Assembly: GCA_009733575.1 (NCBI GenBank)
Contig: ML769514.1
Span: forward strand, 1 to 64,000
DNA: 64,000 bases
Source of the DNA: Gymnopus androsaceus JB14
Taxonomy: Eukaryota > Basidiomycota > Agaricomycetes > Agaricales > Omphalotaceae
Direction: 5' to 3'
Below the pieces are notes generated by a model. That model was given only the letters and a program-made list of their open reading frames with translations, searched no databases and was not told the origin of the DNA. Made by a program: the position numbers and the translations under genes. Shown one piece after another: positions 11,291 through 23,770 of this stretch (positions are counted from its first letter, which is position 1; every line of letters starts with the position of its first letter).

Positions 11291-12650
11291 GGGTATGCTG
11301 AAAGCAATCAAGGGTAATATGAAAGAAAATGGCAAACAGATGTTAGACAAGTCAGATGAAGATGATAAAGAGTGATTTTTCTATGTTATATATTGCAACA
11401 ACTATTTATTATTCAATTGTCTCCTAAAATCGTGATTGTTATACCCACAGTATATACACAGTTTACTGGATAAGGGAAGGACTAGCATTTTGACATGGGT
11501 GCCAGACCAAGGGAGAGAAGCTAAAGAGATAGTGTAGCTTCTATTGTCCACCGAACAATAGAAGCTGCCATGATAAGTTAAACTTAAGAAAATGAGAAAG
11601 TGTTTGCAAATGAAATTGACGGAACAGACGCCCAGGAGCAAGGGCGGGCGGCGTCGGTCAATTCCAGTACACAAGGTGACCCGGGCGGGTTAAGGGAGCA
11701 TGAGGAGGAGGCCTGAGAACACTAAAACGGAGCAAAGGCTCCCGAAACACCACCAAAGAGCCTTGAAAACAAAAGAAAACCTTACTCTTGGACTTACCTG
11801 AAATCCTAAAGTAAAGATCAAACAAAACTCCAGACATGAAAGAGTGGAGTCCAGAATCCAAGGATTCTCTTATCAAGCTAGTGAGCTCAACGAGACCTGC
11901 AACAACAGGTTCCTTCATGAGGGCTACATGTAACCCTGGCATGGTCAGGATCCCTCTGGACTTGTCTTGATTGCATTGGATGATGCAAGGAGCTGAGCAA
12001 TAAAGGCTCACCGAGGAACAACACTGACAAGCAGAGAAGAGGAATGCATTTTGAGGTCATAGAAATGTCCTAACAAAATGATAACTGAACCTGATGTACA
12101 AGGTTCAAAAATTCAAGGACAGTAGGGGAAAGAAGGGAGTTGGCTAAAGGTATAACAGCCAAAATGAAGGATGCTGATGGGTTCAGACCGACAACAATGA
12201 AATTGGAGGAATAAGGTAGCTGAAGGGTATGCAAAGCCCAACAGCAAAAAGAGGAGGCCAAATGGGTTTTAAACCAGCGACAAAATAAGAGGCGGCAATA
12301 AGGAGGTGGCTGGAGGGTGTGCGGAGCCCAACAACGAAGGGAGAAGAGGTAAAAAGGAATCTTGCTGCACTCATTCAAGTGAATTTTAATCTTTGAATAA
12401 TGCTGTGCTGTATTCCATTGGTAGAGAGTAGACAATTAGCATTACTCTAAAAAACCCGGAAGATACACCACAGGAGGATTTGGAGGCAGGAAGAGGCAGC
12501 AGCGAGACGTCGCGGATGAGGGCAGCAAGAAAGAAATGATTCTTGTGCCACGCATCACTGGGTCCAATTCTGACACATTGCTGTCCCCGGATGGGGTGAC
12601 TCCATGTCTCTCTGCTGGGCTGCCTCTTCTCTTATTTTCCACTTACACTA
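11291..12650. other. no recognised gene; one 87-bp direct duplication
   Basis: Minus-strand frames of 90-120 codons are open here but show no recognisable domain. An imperfect direct duplication is visible at about 12175-12260 and 12262-12352, including the shared words GGGTNTGCNNAGCCCAACA. Its source is unknown. Confidence 0.4.
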
Positions 12651-13316
12651 GCCAGAGCAGGCTCTTGTAGCTTCAGCTAGCAATTATTCTGTTTGACAAC
12701 CTGTAGCCACGCAACAACCCAGGGTTGTTCCTCCAAAGGTCATGTGATTTCCGGTCACTCCGTCCCATCACCGTGAAGCACCTCCGAAGTGCTTGCTTGC
12801 TTATTGCCACGTTGCAACTCCTTCAAGCTAGCTCAATGCCTCGTGCATTGTGCAAGCAGCATCATTCCTGGCAGATGTAGGCACTAACAATGGCTTCTCT
12901 GGTCAGTTGGTGATGCACTTGCCCATAATATCCATTCACCTCAAGACACCAGCAACGCCAACTCAAGGAAGTGACCAAAGAGACAGTCTGGTACTAGGTG
13001 CATGCCCGGGTCTCTTGTTCTCCTTCCGATGCTCACACTTCACTCTCGGCTTTTTTCTTAGTATGCTTCCGCAAATCTTTACTCTTTTCTGGTTGGAATG
13101 CCTCCCTGCCAAGCCTCCGACCTAGATGTCAATTTATTCTCATTGCATTCCGCCCAGTGTATCACTTCAAACCCACATCTTCTATGAACCTTTCTCCATT
13201 CCTCTATCTGTACATTGTATGTAGTACATATCCTCCACAATAAACCCATGCTTTGACTGCAATGCTTGCCTATGCTTGCAGCACTCTGCTTCAGAAATGA
13301 CCCGTTGTATCTCCGG
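12651..13316. other. no recognised feature
   Basis: Both strands contain open stretches of 60-90 codons without domains, conserved motifs or splice signals that would join them. Nothing further can be supported. Confidence 0.3.
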
Positions 13317-13600
13317 TGTGACACCCGGTCTTACGGTAATATTTTGGGGTTGTTTCGTGACAACAGGGTTCTCAAAAAGAATAATCCCAGTTTACTGCAG
13401 GTACTTGAGGGTCTCAGACCTAAGGGTATACCCATGGTCAACCCTAAATTTACATACTAGAAGGATACTACCATACATGTAATGAATACAGTACAACAGT
13501 ATATAAGGACTCCTGTAGTACTACTAATGATAACAACTTCTACTAGTCTTCTACCTCTCTCTATCTGCTCTACAAGCTTAACCACTTGGTAAGTGCTAGT
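13317..13600 (+). repeat. LTR of a Ty3/gypsy-like element, solo or truncated
   Basis: The interval starts TGTGACACCCGGTCTTACGG, a typical basidiomycete gypsy LTR start, and contains a TATA box in CAGTATATAAGGACTC at about 13497-13512. The exact end could not be fixed. The sequence to its right is coding-like on the opposite strand, so this LTR does not belong to that region in a normal arrangement. Confidence 0.5.
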
Positions 13601-14700
13601 CACTGCACCTCCTAGCTTATATGCTGTCCAACATATCCCACACTTCACAAGGAGTGCTAGCCTTGTTAATGGGAATTCCATCTTTGTTGAAACCAATTCC
13701 TTGGTCTAGGAAGTTCAATGCTCCAGTGCTTCAAAGATCATGGTTTCTGAGTCACTGTATAGCAATTCAGTCTGTCCAGCTTCATTCAATTTCATTGTTG
13801 GGCAGACTTGCAATGTTAACTGCCATGTCAACCTGCAGTGCAGGTGTAGGCTTGAAAATGGTAGGAGGTACCATTGTCATGTGTGCAAATGACACTAGGC
13901 GAGGTATAAATTGCCTCTGGTAGCTTGTTTGCAAGGACAGAATCATTGATTCTGTCCAGTTCCGTCTGCAGTTTGGTTCTATCTTCATCAAACAATGCTA
14001 GTTGTTGATGAATGTACTGAGCTTATTGGTCTGAGGCTTGCCCCAGATGTCCAATAGCAGCAGCTATTGGATAGTGTGTAAGATGCAATTAGAGTGATAC
14101 TCAAATTGCTGTGCTCTCTTGAACTCTCCTGTATTGAATACAGGAGTGGCCACCTGGGTCTCTGAAGCGGAATTAATTGCAATGGAGGATATCCTATGGG
14201 ATGGATACAATCCTGGATGTATTCCAGTTCCATATCAACTCTGAGAGGCAGCCCGATCCCCAATTTCTGGTGGAAAGTCAGGAACTGGTGTTTTCACACC
14301 TGGTTTACTTGGTTCTTCTGCGCCTCCTCTGGGTTTTATCAGAGGAGGAGACATGGATCCCGAGTGGGATGTAGTGTCTACTTCTGAGTTGGGGTTGATT
14401 CCAGGATCACTTCCTGGAACCGCTTTATTCACCAGTGTCTCCATGAGTTTTGAAAACTCACAAGTCACATTCATGCTTGTCTCCTGTGCTTCCACACATA
14501 CTTGAGCTACATTACTCAGCTGTTGGAGGAATCCAACAGACAAGGTGGAACCGGATGTTCTCACACTAGAAGGCTCCAACGGAACATTCCAATTCATTGC
14601 TTGACTACTGTCAATCTGCCATGTATGTTCTGGAGCATTCACAGAGGCATGCATGTTTGAGTTGTTGATGAAATTTCACATGTCGTCGTGGTTGCGAGTT
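13601..14700 (-). pseudogene. retrotransposon Gag-like remnant
   Basis: The clearest frame is 14235-14654, with a Pro/Ser/Thr-rich, otherwise unremarkable sequence (VEAQETSMNVTCEFSKLMETL). Shorter minus-strand pieces continue to 13600 with stops (LFDEDRTKLQTELDRIND). The call rests mainly on position directly downstream of an LTR in the same orientation. No protease or polymerase follows, so the element is truncated. Confidence 0.4.
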
Positions 14701-14779
14701 GAATTATGATGATTCTCAAACTCATTGGTTGGTCTGTTCATGGGAATAGATCTTTTGGAATCAAGGTTTTAATTTTGAT

Positions 14780-15014
14780 TGAGAAAAGTAGCGAACACCA
14801 AGTACAATGAGTATTGCGAGATGTTCAAGAAAGTACAAGACCTCAGTGAGGTCAGAGCTTAGTTTCACCTAAGTGAACACAATTGGACTGCTATTCAGAG
14901 TATTCGGTATGGGTAAGGTTTAAGCTGAGGTGAATAAGTGGCATATCATGGCTTATATAGCGGTGACATAACATAACATTACAATGTGAGAATAAGTAAC
15001 AAGGGGGTGTTACA
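14780..15014 (-). repeat. 5' LTR of the Gag-like remnant
   Basis: On the minus strand the sequence begins TGTAACACCCCCTTGTTAC at 15014 and has a TATA box (GCTATATAAGCC) about 60 nt inside. It is followed by the Gag-like frame in the same orientation. The inner boundary is approximate, and no primer binding site was identified with confidence. Confidence 0.55.
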
Positions 15015-15768
15015 CCAGTCTACAAAATCACTTCAAGAATGCAAAAAACACAATAACTTCCTCAATTCTCAGTTGAATTAGAAGCGAATTGGGAGCATTT
15101 TGAAGCGATTTTGAAGCTTGAAAGCTCCTCATGTATACATCAGTGAAAATAATAAATTTTCTATACCCAGGCCAAGCCACCAAAGTTCCAAGCTCTAACC
15201 AAAAAAGCCCACAAAATAACACCTGGAAAATTTGTTCCTCCTAGTACATAGTTCTTATGAGCTGTATTTAGCGCTCCCCAGGCCAAAGAGTTAAATTCAA
15301 GAGTGAGTAAATGTATCCCCATTCAGTGCTTCATCTAAGTATCTTAGTTTATGCATCACGCTAGTATTTTCGTGAAGGTGAGCACATTGAACGACATTTC
15401 AAGCTGATTGAATACATACACTATTTACTTGACCACTCTAGTAAACTGCAGCAGCCTGAGCTGCTAACTAAATTCTGTCTTCTCCTTGAGTCACTTCAAA
15501 CTTTACTATTTAATTTTGTCCACTGATAATTATCAAGGAAATAAAAAATTAAGTGCCTTGAAGAATTCCAATATCTCCTCTTTTGAACATTTTTCTCTAC
15601 CAACAGTAGCTGTAGTGTCTTGTCTTTCAAGCTGTAGGTACACCTTCGAAGATTTCAACAATTTAGCACCCAAAATTTACGATGCCACAATGGATCATTG
15701 CGGACCGAAGTACGTAAATGGCCCATATTCAAAAACAGACATGAGCCACCATTAATGATTCTCGACTG
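15015..15768. other. no recognised feature
   Basis: AT-rich sequence with no coding exon, repeat array or inverted termini that could be defended. Confidence 0.3.
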
Positions 15769-16450
15769 CATCAGCAAAACCTGGGTGAATTCTACAGCAA
15801 CCACAGTGGTCCACAGTGGTCCACAGTGATCCACAGCAGCCACAGAGCTGTACAGTTCTGTGGCTGCTGTGGATTGCTGTGGATTGCTGTCTGTTAACCA
15901 TTGCTCAACCGTTCTGACACCTGTCAGTCCTAACTGATAGATACCGTGTCAGGAACATCGGACACGATTTAACGAGTGCACACCGCGATTCTGACAAGTT
16001 CGACTTCTCTTCCTCCCCTACAAGTGAGTTCAAACTGACTCTGATATTAAGTTCTCCTCTCCGAGTCTACACTTTTAAGTTACTTCATATTTCTTTTAGC
16101 TGAGTGATCTGCAACAAAGTAGTACTTACTAAGTAGACATTGGATTAAGGGCTACTAGTACTTAGTCAGTTCGAGTATCACACTGTCTGTAGACCTGGTA
16201 GTTAGTTGTACCATTAGCGGCGAACTAGTAGCTTTTTCAATAAACAAGGATTTTATGATATGATTTCGCTCATGCAAACGGAAACCATTCAGAGGAATAA
16301 TATATTAGGTATTGAATAGAACCCTGACACTGATGTCAGACGACGTTCCTGTGAGATCCACAGCAGTTCACAGCAATCCCCAGCAATTCATAGTTCTGTA
16401 CAGAGGGGTACCTTGCTGTGGCCTCTGTGAGTGCTGTGGGTTTGCTGATG
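15769..16450. mobile_element. MITE with CATCAGCA...TGCTGATG ends
   Basis: The left end reads CATCAGCAAAACCTGGGTG and the right end finishes TTTGCTGATG. Both end regions are full of CCACAG/CTGTGG words forming long imperfect hairpins. The same ends and interior occur in the compact copy at 39471-39609. The middle (about 15895-16340) is unrelated to the compact copy and may be a nested insertion. The flanking dinucleotides are TG on both sides instead of TA. Confidence 0.6.
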
Positions 16451-16727
16451 TGACTTTCCATCTTTAACTCGGACACTGTCACAAGATTGAACATCCCGGA
16501 CTGGCGACTTTCGCTTCAAGGTCGGACATGAATCCTCATGACTCCTCATATGCTCCATCATAGATCTTACTGTAAGGGTAATGCCGCTGACCCCAGTGGG
16601 AATTAATCAAACTGAAACCTATCCCTAAAAACCATCCCTATATTCGGTACGCCTTGCTGCCCTTGCAGGTTGCCCGCAGTGATCATCAATGCATCCATTT
16701 TGATCATCCAGCGAGGACGAAGCTATG

Positions 16728-17030
16728 GTTTGCGAAGCTTACGGGATTGGCTCAAGGCTTGAATACATCAGATCGGCGTCTTACTGATTAGCCATGCCAA
16801 AGCGCTACGATCGGAAGTTTACAGGATTGGCTCAAGGCTCGAATACATTTACTGGGCGTCTTACTTATTTGCCACACCAAAGCACTGGGTCTATTTATTC
16901 TCTCAAGGATTCAGGCTTTACTTACTCAGCATCTATCCATTTCGGGGTGCTGTACATGGTTCGGGAAGCTTCCAGGATTGGCTGAAGCAAGCTTGAATCC
17001 ATCGGCGTCTTACATTGCCACCGATACCGG
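16728..17030. repeat. three-copy degenerate tandem repeat
   Basis: Three spaced copies (starting near 16734, 16812 and 16966) share the words GGATTGGCT(C/G)AAG, a GAAT(A/C)CAT block and GGCGTCTTAC. The copies are 75-150 bp apart. No function is evident. Confidence 0.6.
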
Positions 17031-17344
17031 GGTGAATTCGGCTTCACATGTACATATTGTGTCCATGATCCACTTACTCCATTTTAATCCAATTTAAGGT
17101 TTCATGAATAGCATGAACTATTACAACTTCGTAGACACTTTCTCTTCCCGCAATATAACTGGTGGAGAACTGGCAACATTTCGAAAGGAATCGGGTTCTG
17201 GTTCTCACTGGCCGTTCTTTCAGTGCTATGCCTAAGCCAGCAGGTTGTCGCTGTCGCCTGGACCCACTTACAGTCAACATCAAGTTCGCCTTCTTGATCA
17301 TCCATCTCAAGAGGCATCTGGAGCGGTATCCATGAGAGCGCATT

Positions 17345-17671
17345 AGCTCATTAGCAATTCATTCGCGGGAGATGCGACTGATAATGATTAATGCCGTCTT
17401 CGTACATGGACTCGATCTCTCGGACGATATACATCCCATGGTTTGGAACTTGAAAGGTTTCCTCAAGAAGGGGACGATGTACAATGGGCTGATTTACTGG
17501 TTTGGGGCAAGCTTCAGCAGAGCGATCGATATCAGATGTATATATGTATTGCATATTGAACAGTATGAATACCTTGGGAATAATTCCTTCCAAATTTTTG
17601 ATTGTTCCCTCAAGCTCGCCTAAGTTTTTGAAACCACCCAGGGGAAGATCTACAGCAACATCTCCCGCGAC
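17345..17671 (-). CDS. unassigned coding exon (hypothetical protein fragment)
   Basis: About 105 codons are open on the minus strand and have a natural composition: VAGDVAVDLPLGGFKNLG, IIPKVFILFNMQYIYTSD, PIVHRPLLEETFQVPN, then YIVREIESMYEDGINHYQ, ending in tandem stops. A splice-acceptor-like CAG precedes the first codon. No family was recognised and no upstream exon was found, so this may be the last exon of a gene or a pseudogene piece. Confidence 0.4.
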
Positions 17672-18429
17672 TGATAAATCACTTAGTGTGGGTTTACGGA
17701 TGCTGGTATCCGACGAGTGTAATCTCCGTGTTCAGCTCTACTGTACTATTATGCCGAGCGTTCAACCCTTTTTAGCGTTATGGGCTGAACTTGGGTTATG
17801 ACCAGTTAAATGGCAAAATTTTCACTTACAATGTTATCGCCAGAATTTAGTAAGCTCTAATTGTTGCGTTATGCATTACAGATCCTGAAATTCATGAGTT
17901 CAGACGCGTTACATATTACTGAACTCTCAGTCGTAATAGCACAGTATTTCTTGTTTTCCTTAGCTCCCTGTGATTTCAATAATTTCACTCTCATGACATT
18001 TAAACATGATCTAACGTCATGAATAACACGCATTCTTCAACGTCCGAGTCTACTTGTGTTCATAGAAGTGGTTGGATTAAGATTGCGAGTCGGTTGAATT
18101 TGCCAACTCAGTATCTGCCAGAGGAGTACTGGAGAGTGAGTGTAGATATTTAGATGGGTCTTTATTTCTTAAAGACTCATTCCTAGTTGCCGAATCAGAA
18201 TACTCGCCCAAGTCAAAGAACGGCAAAGTCCACGGGTTTCAAAGCTTGAATTGGCGAAGACTTGAAGAGCACAGCCAACGGCTAATTGTCACTTCCAGCC
18301 ACATCCCATGACAGGAATTTGATCAAAAATAGATGATCAAGTGGAGCTCTGATTCCTGATGTCACATATCTTATAATACATAAAGAACCATACTACTGCG
18401 TAACTCACAGCAAACTTCCTTCCCTCCCT

Positions 18430-19746
18430 ATGGGTAACCTTGCTAGCTACCTTGAACAAGCATTCCCTCCCACATCCAAGTTCAAAGTGGAAGATATTCC
18501 TGACTTGTCAGGATGGGTTACACTTGTCACAGGTAATTAATCTCCTGCAAAATGATTAGATAGAGTTTTTTAAAAATGAATATCCAGGAGGCAACACAGG
18601 CATTGGCTATGAGATCATCAAGGTGGGCGTGCGATGATTTATATCCATCCATTTCAAATGCTTAAGTGGCTCCAAAAGGTTCTTCTCTTGAAAAATGCCA
18701 AAGTATACATGGCCACACGATCCAAAGAAAGGGCACAAGTGGCCATTGCAAAACTCAAAAATGAAACTGGTGGAAGGGAGGCTATATTTATTGAGCTCGA
18801 CTTGTCCAATCTATCCTCAGTCCGACGTGCTGCTGAAGAATTCAAACTGTCAGTGGAAAGCGTGTGGTGCTGCTTACTATCACTTAACGTATACTAATAA
18901 AGGAAAGAAACGGCTCTACATGTACTTTTCAACAATGGGTCAGTTTCATTTCCTATTCAATGGGTTTTAATCATGAAATTCATCACCTCGTTTAGGGGGG
19001 TGATGAACTGTCCAGTGGAGCTGGTGACTGCTGATGGATATGACATGCAATTCGGCACAAATGTCGTTGGGCATTATGTTCTTTTCAAAAGACTAGTTTC
19101 AACTCTTATAGCTGGTGCCCAAACTTCCAGTGACCATAAAGCGCGCATTGTGAATACATCTTCCTCAACTATGCTGTTCACCAACAGGATACGTTATGAT
19201 GTTGTGAAAGATGTTCCACAGAGAAAGAAGTTCTGGTCTGCTCAACTATACATGCAGAGCAAATTGGTGTGCTTTCTCCAGTCAATCACAAAATTTGGTC
19301 ATCAATTTTACATAGGCAAATATCATTCTATCAAATGAAATAGCACGACGATATGGAGGTGAAGGATTAGTATCAACCAGTCTCAACCCCGGCAACATCA
19401 GGACAGAGATTACACGCAGCAGTCCAGTTTCATTGATGTTTCTATTTGTGAGTCAATGAGATGATTTTTTCAAAGAGTACTGAGTGAAGGAAAAAACATA
19501 GGGCTGGATTTTCAACCCTAAAATATATCTTGGAGCTTTAACCCCTTTATATGCTGGAGTTTCCACTATGTCAGGGGATTTTAACGGAAAGGTGACTGCT
19601 TGATAAATATGTTTGATGTTTGACTTATTGGAGTATCACAGTACTTTATTCCTTGGGCACGCGAGGGCAAAATGCGCCCTGAAGCTCGTGACCCAGTTGA
19701 AGGTGAAAAGCTGTGGCAATGGCTGGAGAGTGAGACCAAAGATTGA
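18430..19746 (+). CDS. short-chain dehydrogenase/reductase (retinol dehydrogenase-like)
   Basis: This gene encodes an NAD(P)-dependent oxidoreductase of the classical SDR fold. Exon 1 starts at ATG 18430 (MGNLASYLEQAFPPTSKF). The cofactor loop TGGNTGIG is assembled across the first intron (starting GTAATTAATC). Further blocks are YMATRSKERAQVAI, FIELDLSNLSSVRRA, VLFNNGGVMNCP (split by an intron), GTNVVGHYVLF, IVNTSSST (catalytic Ser) and the YxxxK motif in LYMQSKL. An intron GTGTGC...CATAG joins SKL to ANIILSNEIARRYGGEG. Later exons give SLNPGNIRTE, LTPLYAGVSTMSGDFNGK and a C-terminus PEARDPVEGEKLWQWLESE, with a stop at 19744. One exon junction near 18850 lacks an obvious canonical donor. All catalytic residues are present. 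The substrate cannot be told from sequence. A TATA-like TATAATACATAAAG lies about 55 nt upstream. Confidence 0.85.
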
Positions 19747-20273
19747 TTTTTCATGGATGTATGAAATCACATGGTTGGATCGGATTTACAGTATGTATTC
19801 GTGCAAAATCTAGTTACAGGGCCAATATCTTTGAAAGGATGGTGTGAAAGTAGTCTTTTTCCCTTTCAGTCAGATGCCATAAAAACACTATATTTCAAAA
19901 TTGTTGTGAAATATTGTATTTCAGTTTTCAAAGTTACATCAGGAAAAGCTTAACAACCAAAAACATGATAAATTTGCATACATTCGTACATTTTGTAACA
20001 AATGGCACATATAAGAGCATTCTCACTGGTCCTGGGTCAAGGCGTAATTTGGAGAATTGGTGCGAAATCAGTAATCAGCAGGTCATTTTAGAGGAGTGTG
20101 AGCAAAGTAACTTGTCGGGCTAACTTGTCCCATTCAATCAAGTTAACTTGTTTTTTCCTGCGCTTGCGAGATTAACTTTCTGAGACTCGGCAAAATGTAA
20201 CTAAGTTGCATTTTACTAGCAACTCAAATCAACTTAATTTTAAATGTTCCTTAAGCATTCTACTCATTGTCAG

Positions 20274-20895
20274 CAAGGGGTGTGCAGGAATTTGAGCACC
20301 CATATAGCGTTGGGAGGGGAGGGTGGGGTCAAGAGGCCTTAAGTCTAAAATTTCTGAACTTAATTTATTGCAGCAATATGGCCTGGAATCAATATCCTTA
20401 CATGTGTTATGCATTTTTTGCACATTTGGCAGGCACAGGATAGTTTGCCCATGGTTCTCTGACCCTCCTATGAGTGATTGTCTAAGTAGATTGCTTGGAT
20501 TATACAAACATATAAACATTTTCTACTTTAGTAACATCATCTAAAATGAATATGTGTGTGCAAGATCCCAAAATATGACTAGTTTTGTAATGATTAGAGG
20601 CAGTGTTAAGCAACAGAAATTTGACAGAGATCACTCAAAAAGAAGTAATTTTGTGATATTTGAATTCAATGTCCTAAAATTTTGACAGCAGGGGAAGAGG
20701 GGGATAGACCAGGAGCATAGCAAAGCAGATTGTATCTGTGGGATGAATTGGGGGCAATGTCCCTGGGAATTTGCTTATGTAACCGGTGGAATCTTCTTCC
20801 CTATAAGGAAGGTGCAGGAGGGGAGGGAGGGGTCCATCAAGCTTAAGACCAAAATGCAAGGTGATATATAATTTAGAATTTTTGCACACCCCTTG
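20274..20895. mobile_element. hAT-type MITE with perfect 8-bp target duplication
   Basis: The terminal inverted repeats are CAAGGGGTGTGCA at 20274 and TGCACACCCCTTG ending at 20895. ATTGTCAG is duplicated exactly on both sides (20266-20273 and 20896-20903). 8-bp duplications are the mark of hAT transposition. No coding capacity was seen. Confidence 0.9.
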
Positions 20896-21253
20896 ATTGT
20901 CAGCGTTACTAAGAGTAAATACTTATGCTAGTTGCTGATTGTGCCAACTGCTATAGACAACTTAGTACCTGCTCATGACTATATAAAATGTATACCGCTT
21001 ACTTACATGGGGATAACTCTACACAACAACCCAATTGCAACCCCATTCTCAGAGAGCCTTATCCCTCAACCCTTCCGGACTTCCATGGGACCACTGATGG
21101 GTAGCCTAGCAGTGTCACAAGTAATGATATATTAATTCCGCTCACCCATCAGCCTATTAATAAGGATAAACCGGCTACCTTATATTTAAACAACGGTGGT
21201 TGTGACCACTCTTTATTGAGCATAATTAAACAACACATTCTCTTACACTAATG

Positions 21254-21735
21254 CAAGGGGGTCCAAAGAAAATAATTTTGTACCAGGGGTCAGAAAAATT
21301 TTTTCAGCCTCGGCACTGGACCCTCCCTCCCTTCACGTGATTTTTTGGGTCATGTGATTTCCAAATAAGGCAACTATGAGACACTGATCACCATTTCACC
21401 TTACTGTGCTGGTCTTTTGCCCTTTGTACATGCTCTACATAACTAATTAGCCTTTGTAAACTCTTCACCTCACTCTGGATGCCATACATCTCAAAATATA
21501 TTAGTCAAGGTCAAGCACCGTAAGCACTCATGAAATGACCTAAAAAGGCAATGAAAAGGTATATGCTCCCTTTACACAATGTAGCTGGCCTAAATATACT
21601 TTTCAAGGATTCTTGGGCTTATTTGGACATCACAAAAATGCATTTTGAGGGTAAGTCAAAAAATATTTTTCAGGCTTCGCAATGGACCCACCCTAGCTAC
21701 CCCCGGTACGGGATTTCCCGGCCCGGACCCCCTTG
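21254..21735. mobile_element. hAT-type MITE with perfect 8-bp target duplication
   Basis: The terminal inverted repeats are CAAGGGGGTCC at 21254 and GGACCCCCTTG ending at 21735. CACTAATG is duplicated exactly at 21246-21253 and 21736-21743. The termini are close relatives of those at 20274-20895 and 10505-10989. The interior is non-coding. Confidence 0.9.
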
Positions 21736-21743
21736 CACTAATG

Positions 21744-22065
21744 TCTACTGTTGTTTAATTCAACTATAACATCCTATTGTTTAATGCACAGATTAAACAG
21801 GCTGTCAGTCTAAAACATTTAAACAGAAATAAATCAAGTCATTTAAGTGAAGTCATTTAAACAAGAAATATTACTTCCTCTAAACAGAAACTTTTAAGTG
21901 TAAAAACAAATATTCATTGCTAATTTTAAACAGAACAAGTTAAATGGAACAAGTTAAACAGAACAAGTTAAACAGAGCATGATACATACACTGATTCAAA
22001 CAGAATGAGGCCGATTTAAACAACAAATAACATATATCTGAATAAATTCGTAAGAATTTAAAGAG
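21744..22065. repeat. TTTAAACAG-rich AT repeat
   Basis: Variants of TTTAAACAGAA and AACAAGTTAAACAG recur many times, with the last form in near-tandem copies at about 21935-21985. No coding sequence was found. The block sits just downstream of the stop of the hypothetical gene on the minus strand. Confidence 0.55.
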
Positions 22066-22092
22066 AGACTCTAAGCAGTTACTCACACTTCC

Positions 22093-23157
22093 TCAGTGCC
22101 TCCTAATAGGCTTTGCGTTGGCGTTAGCAGCAGTTGTCAATCCGCGCATAGAGCGTTGTGGTGTAGGTGCAGGCGTGGGTTGAGCCTGAACCCTGGCTCT
22201 AGTATTGCAGCCTTCACTAGCTGGCTCCTTGCATTTCCACTTTCGTCCTCGCAGTTGGGTTGGAACTACTGCTCCCACATGAGCATCTACCTCCATGCCC
22301 GTTGCATTTCTGTGAGATTGGTTGATCCTGGCGATTCTTCCGCAGAAGGATCCGTGGGAGGAGGAGGATTGTCATTCGCAGACTGATCTGCGTCATTTCC
22401 CTGAGTGACAACCAAAGATGACAAAACTGTAGCAATGTTCTCGGCAGTTGCGGGGCCCACAGGGTGTGCTGAAGATCCTTGCTCAGCAATGGTAGCGGTG
22501 TCCAATGATGATACAGGTGGAGGAGGTGGAGTGGGAGTTGACAACTTTTGGGTAGGAGGAGGAGATTTCGGAGTTGCTGTAGGAGACTTCAGGGTTGAGG
22601 GAGGAGTAGGAGAATCAGGAGTTGCTGTAGGAGACTTCAGGGTCAAGGGAGGAGTAGGAGAGTCAGGAGTTGCTGTAGGAGACTTCAGGGTCAAGGGAGG
22701 AGTAGGAGAGTCAGGAGTTGCTGTAGGAGCAGTCAAAGACTTTGGGGTTTCGGCAGGAGGTGTTTCAGGAGGTGACTTTGCCATTGTATCGGTGTCCGAT
22801 TTGCAAGGTGTATCAGAAGGCGCATTCAAGAGTAGCTGAATGGTAGACATTGATGCAATGGGGTCAATAATTTCTTGACCTGTACCACGTTCTGCCTCTT
22901 CTTTCACCCTACGGGCTTCAACTCGAGCACTAATATCAGCCTTTTCACGGAACATAAATGGCTTGGGATGGTCTACGGACAATATTGTCAGAAGATACAC
23001 TGCAAGTTTGAACCAAGCGTCAACGTCAAGCATCTCAACTGCCTTTAGAATGACTGGAAAGCGGAACTTCTTGGTGTCAATGAAGTCCTCCGGGTTTGCT
23101 TCAATACCAGCGGCTGGGATAGACAGTTGTTCAGGGTCCTGAGGCCACGTAAAGTCT
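22093..23157 (-). CDS. hypothetical protein, proline/threonine-rich with an internal repeat
   Basis: One long exon begins at a splice-acceptor-like CAG before 23157 (DFTWPQDPEQLSIPAAGIEA, then FIDTKKFRFPVILKAVEML, AWFKLAVYLLTIL and KADISARVEARRVKEEAE). It passes into a low-complexity region with about four copies of a 14-residue repeat (SPTATPDSPTPPLT type) at about 22560-22740. The main frame stops after QRAWR near 22287. An overlapping frame to 22093 (GRKWKCKEPASEG) could be reached by an intron or frameshift. The N-terminal half looks globular and conserved-like; no family was recognised. The real start codon must lie further right but no exon could be identified there. Confidence 0.55.
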
Positions 23158-23560
23158 GTAAAGATTTGTTAGCATCAGTGCAAGACCGCAATACTTTTCC
23201 GAGTCCTTACTGTACATAAGGAAACTCGGTTCTTAGACATCAGGTTTAGTGTGGGATTTTCACCAAGACTTGTAACTGTGCGGATCTCCATTAGGAAATT
23301 TTAGACGCTCTAAGATTTTTAAGCGCTTTTTATTTTTTGAACATCATCCATACTATTGGAGTGGAATCCAGCCTATACTCACCATCGGAATTAGTGCCTA
23401 ACTTAATAATCATGCAGTCATATCAATATAATAATGATTCACAAAAAAACGGATGTGATTTGACCAAAAATAGAAGGAGTAATTGCTGTATAGGCAATAG
23501 CATTCTAGTTTGTATATGTGTTTAGTACTTTGGCGCTCATGGGCGCTTATTTAGATAATA
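23158..23560. other. no recognised feature
   Basis: The left edge contains an intron acceptor region for the hypothetical minus-strand gene. The remainder is AT-rich without a defensible exon. Confidence 0.3.
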
Positions 23561-23770
23561 TTTACAGGTCCGCAAATGTCCGATTGGACCAACGGCTGAT
23601 GGACCGGAAATCCGACAGCAACAGCCTGCCGGTTTGTGAGAAGCGCTCAATTTAGTAAGATACACATACAATCATACATGTATCTTACTAATACAAGAAA
23701 AACACACACATCTGATCAGACCAACAGCCTGGAAATCCAACGGCAACAGCCTGCCGGTTCATGAAAAGCA
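23561..23770. repeat. two-copy repeat (GACCAACAGC / CAGCCTGCCGGTT)
   Basis: Two imperfect direct copies (about 23572-23650 and 23708-23770) share GGAAATCC, CAACAGCCTGCCGGTT and the flanking words. They stand directly beside the hairpin satellite. Confidence 0.55.
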
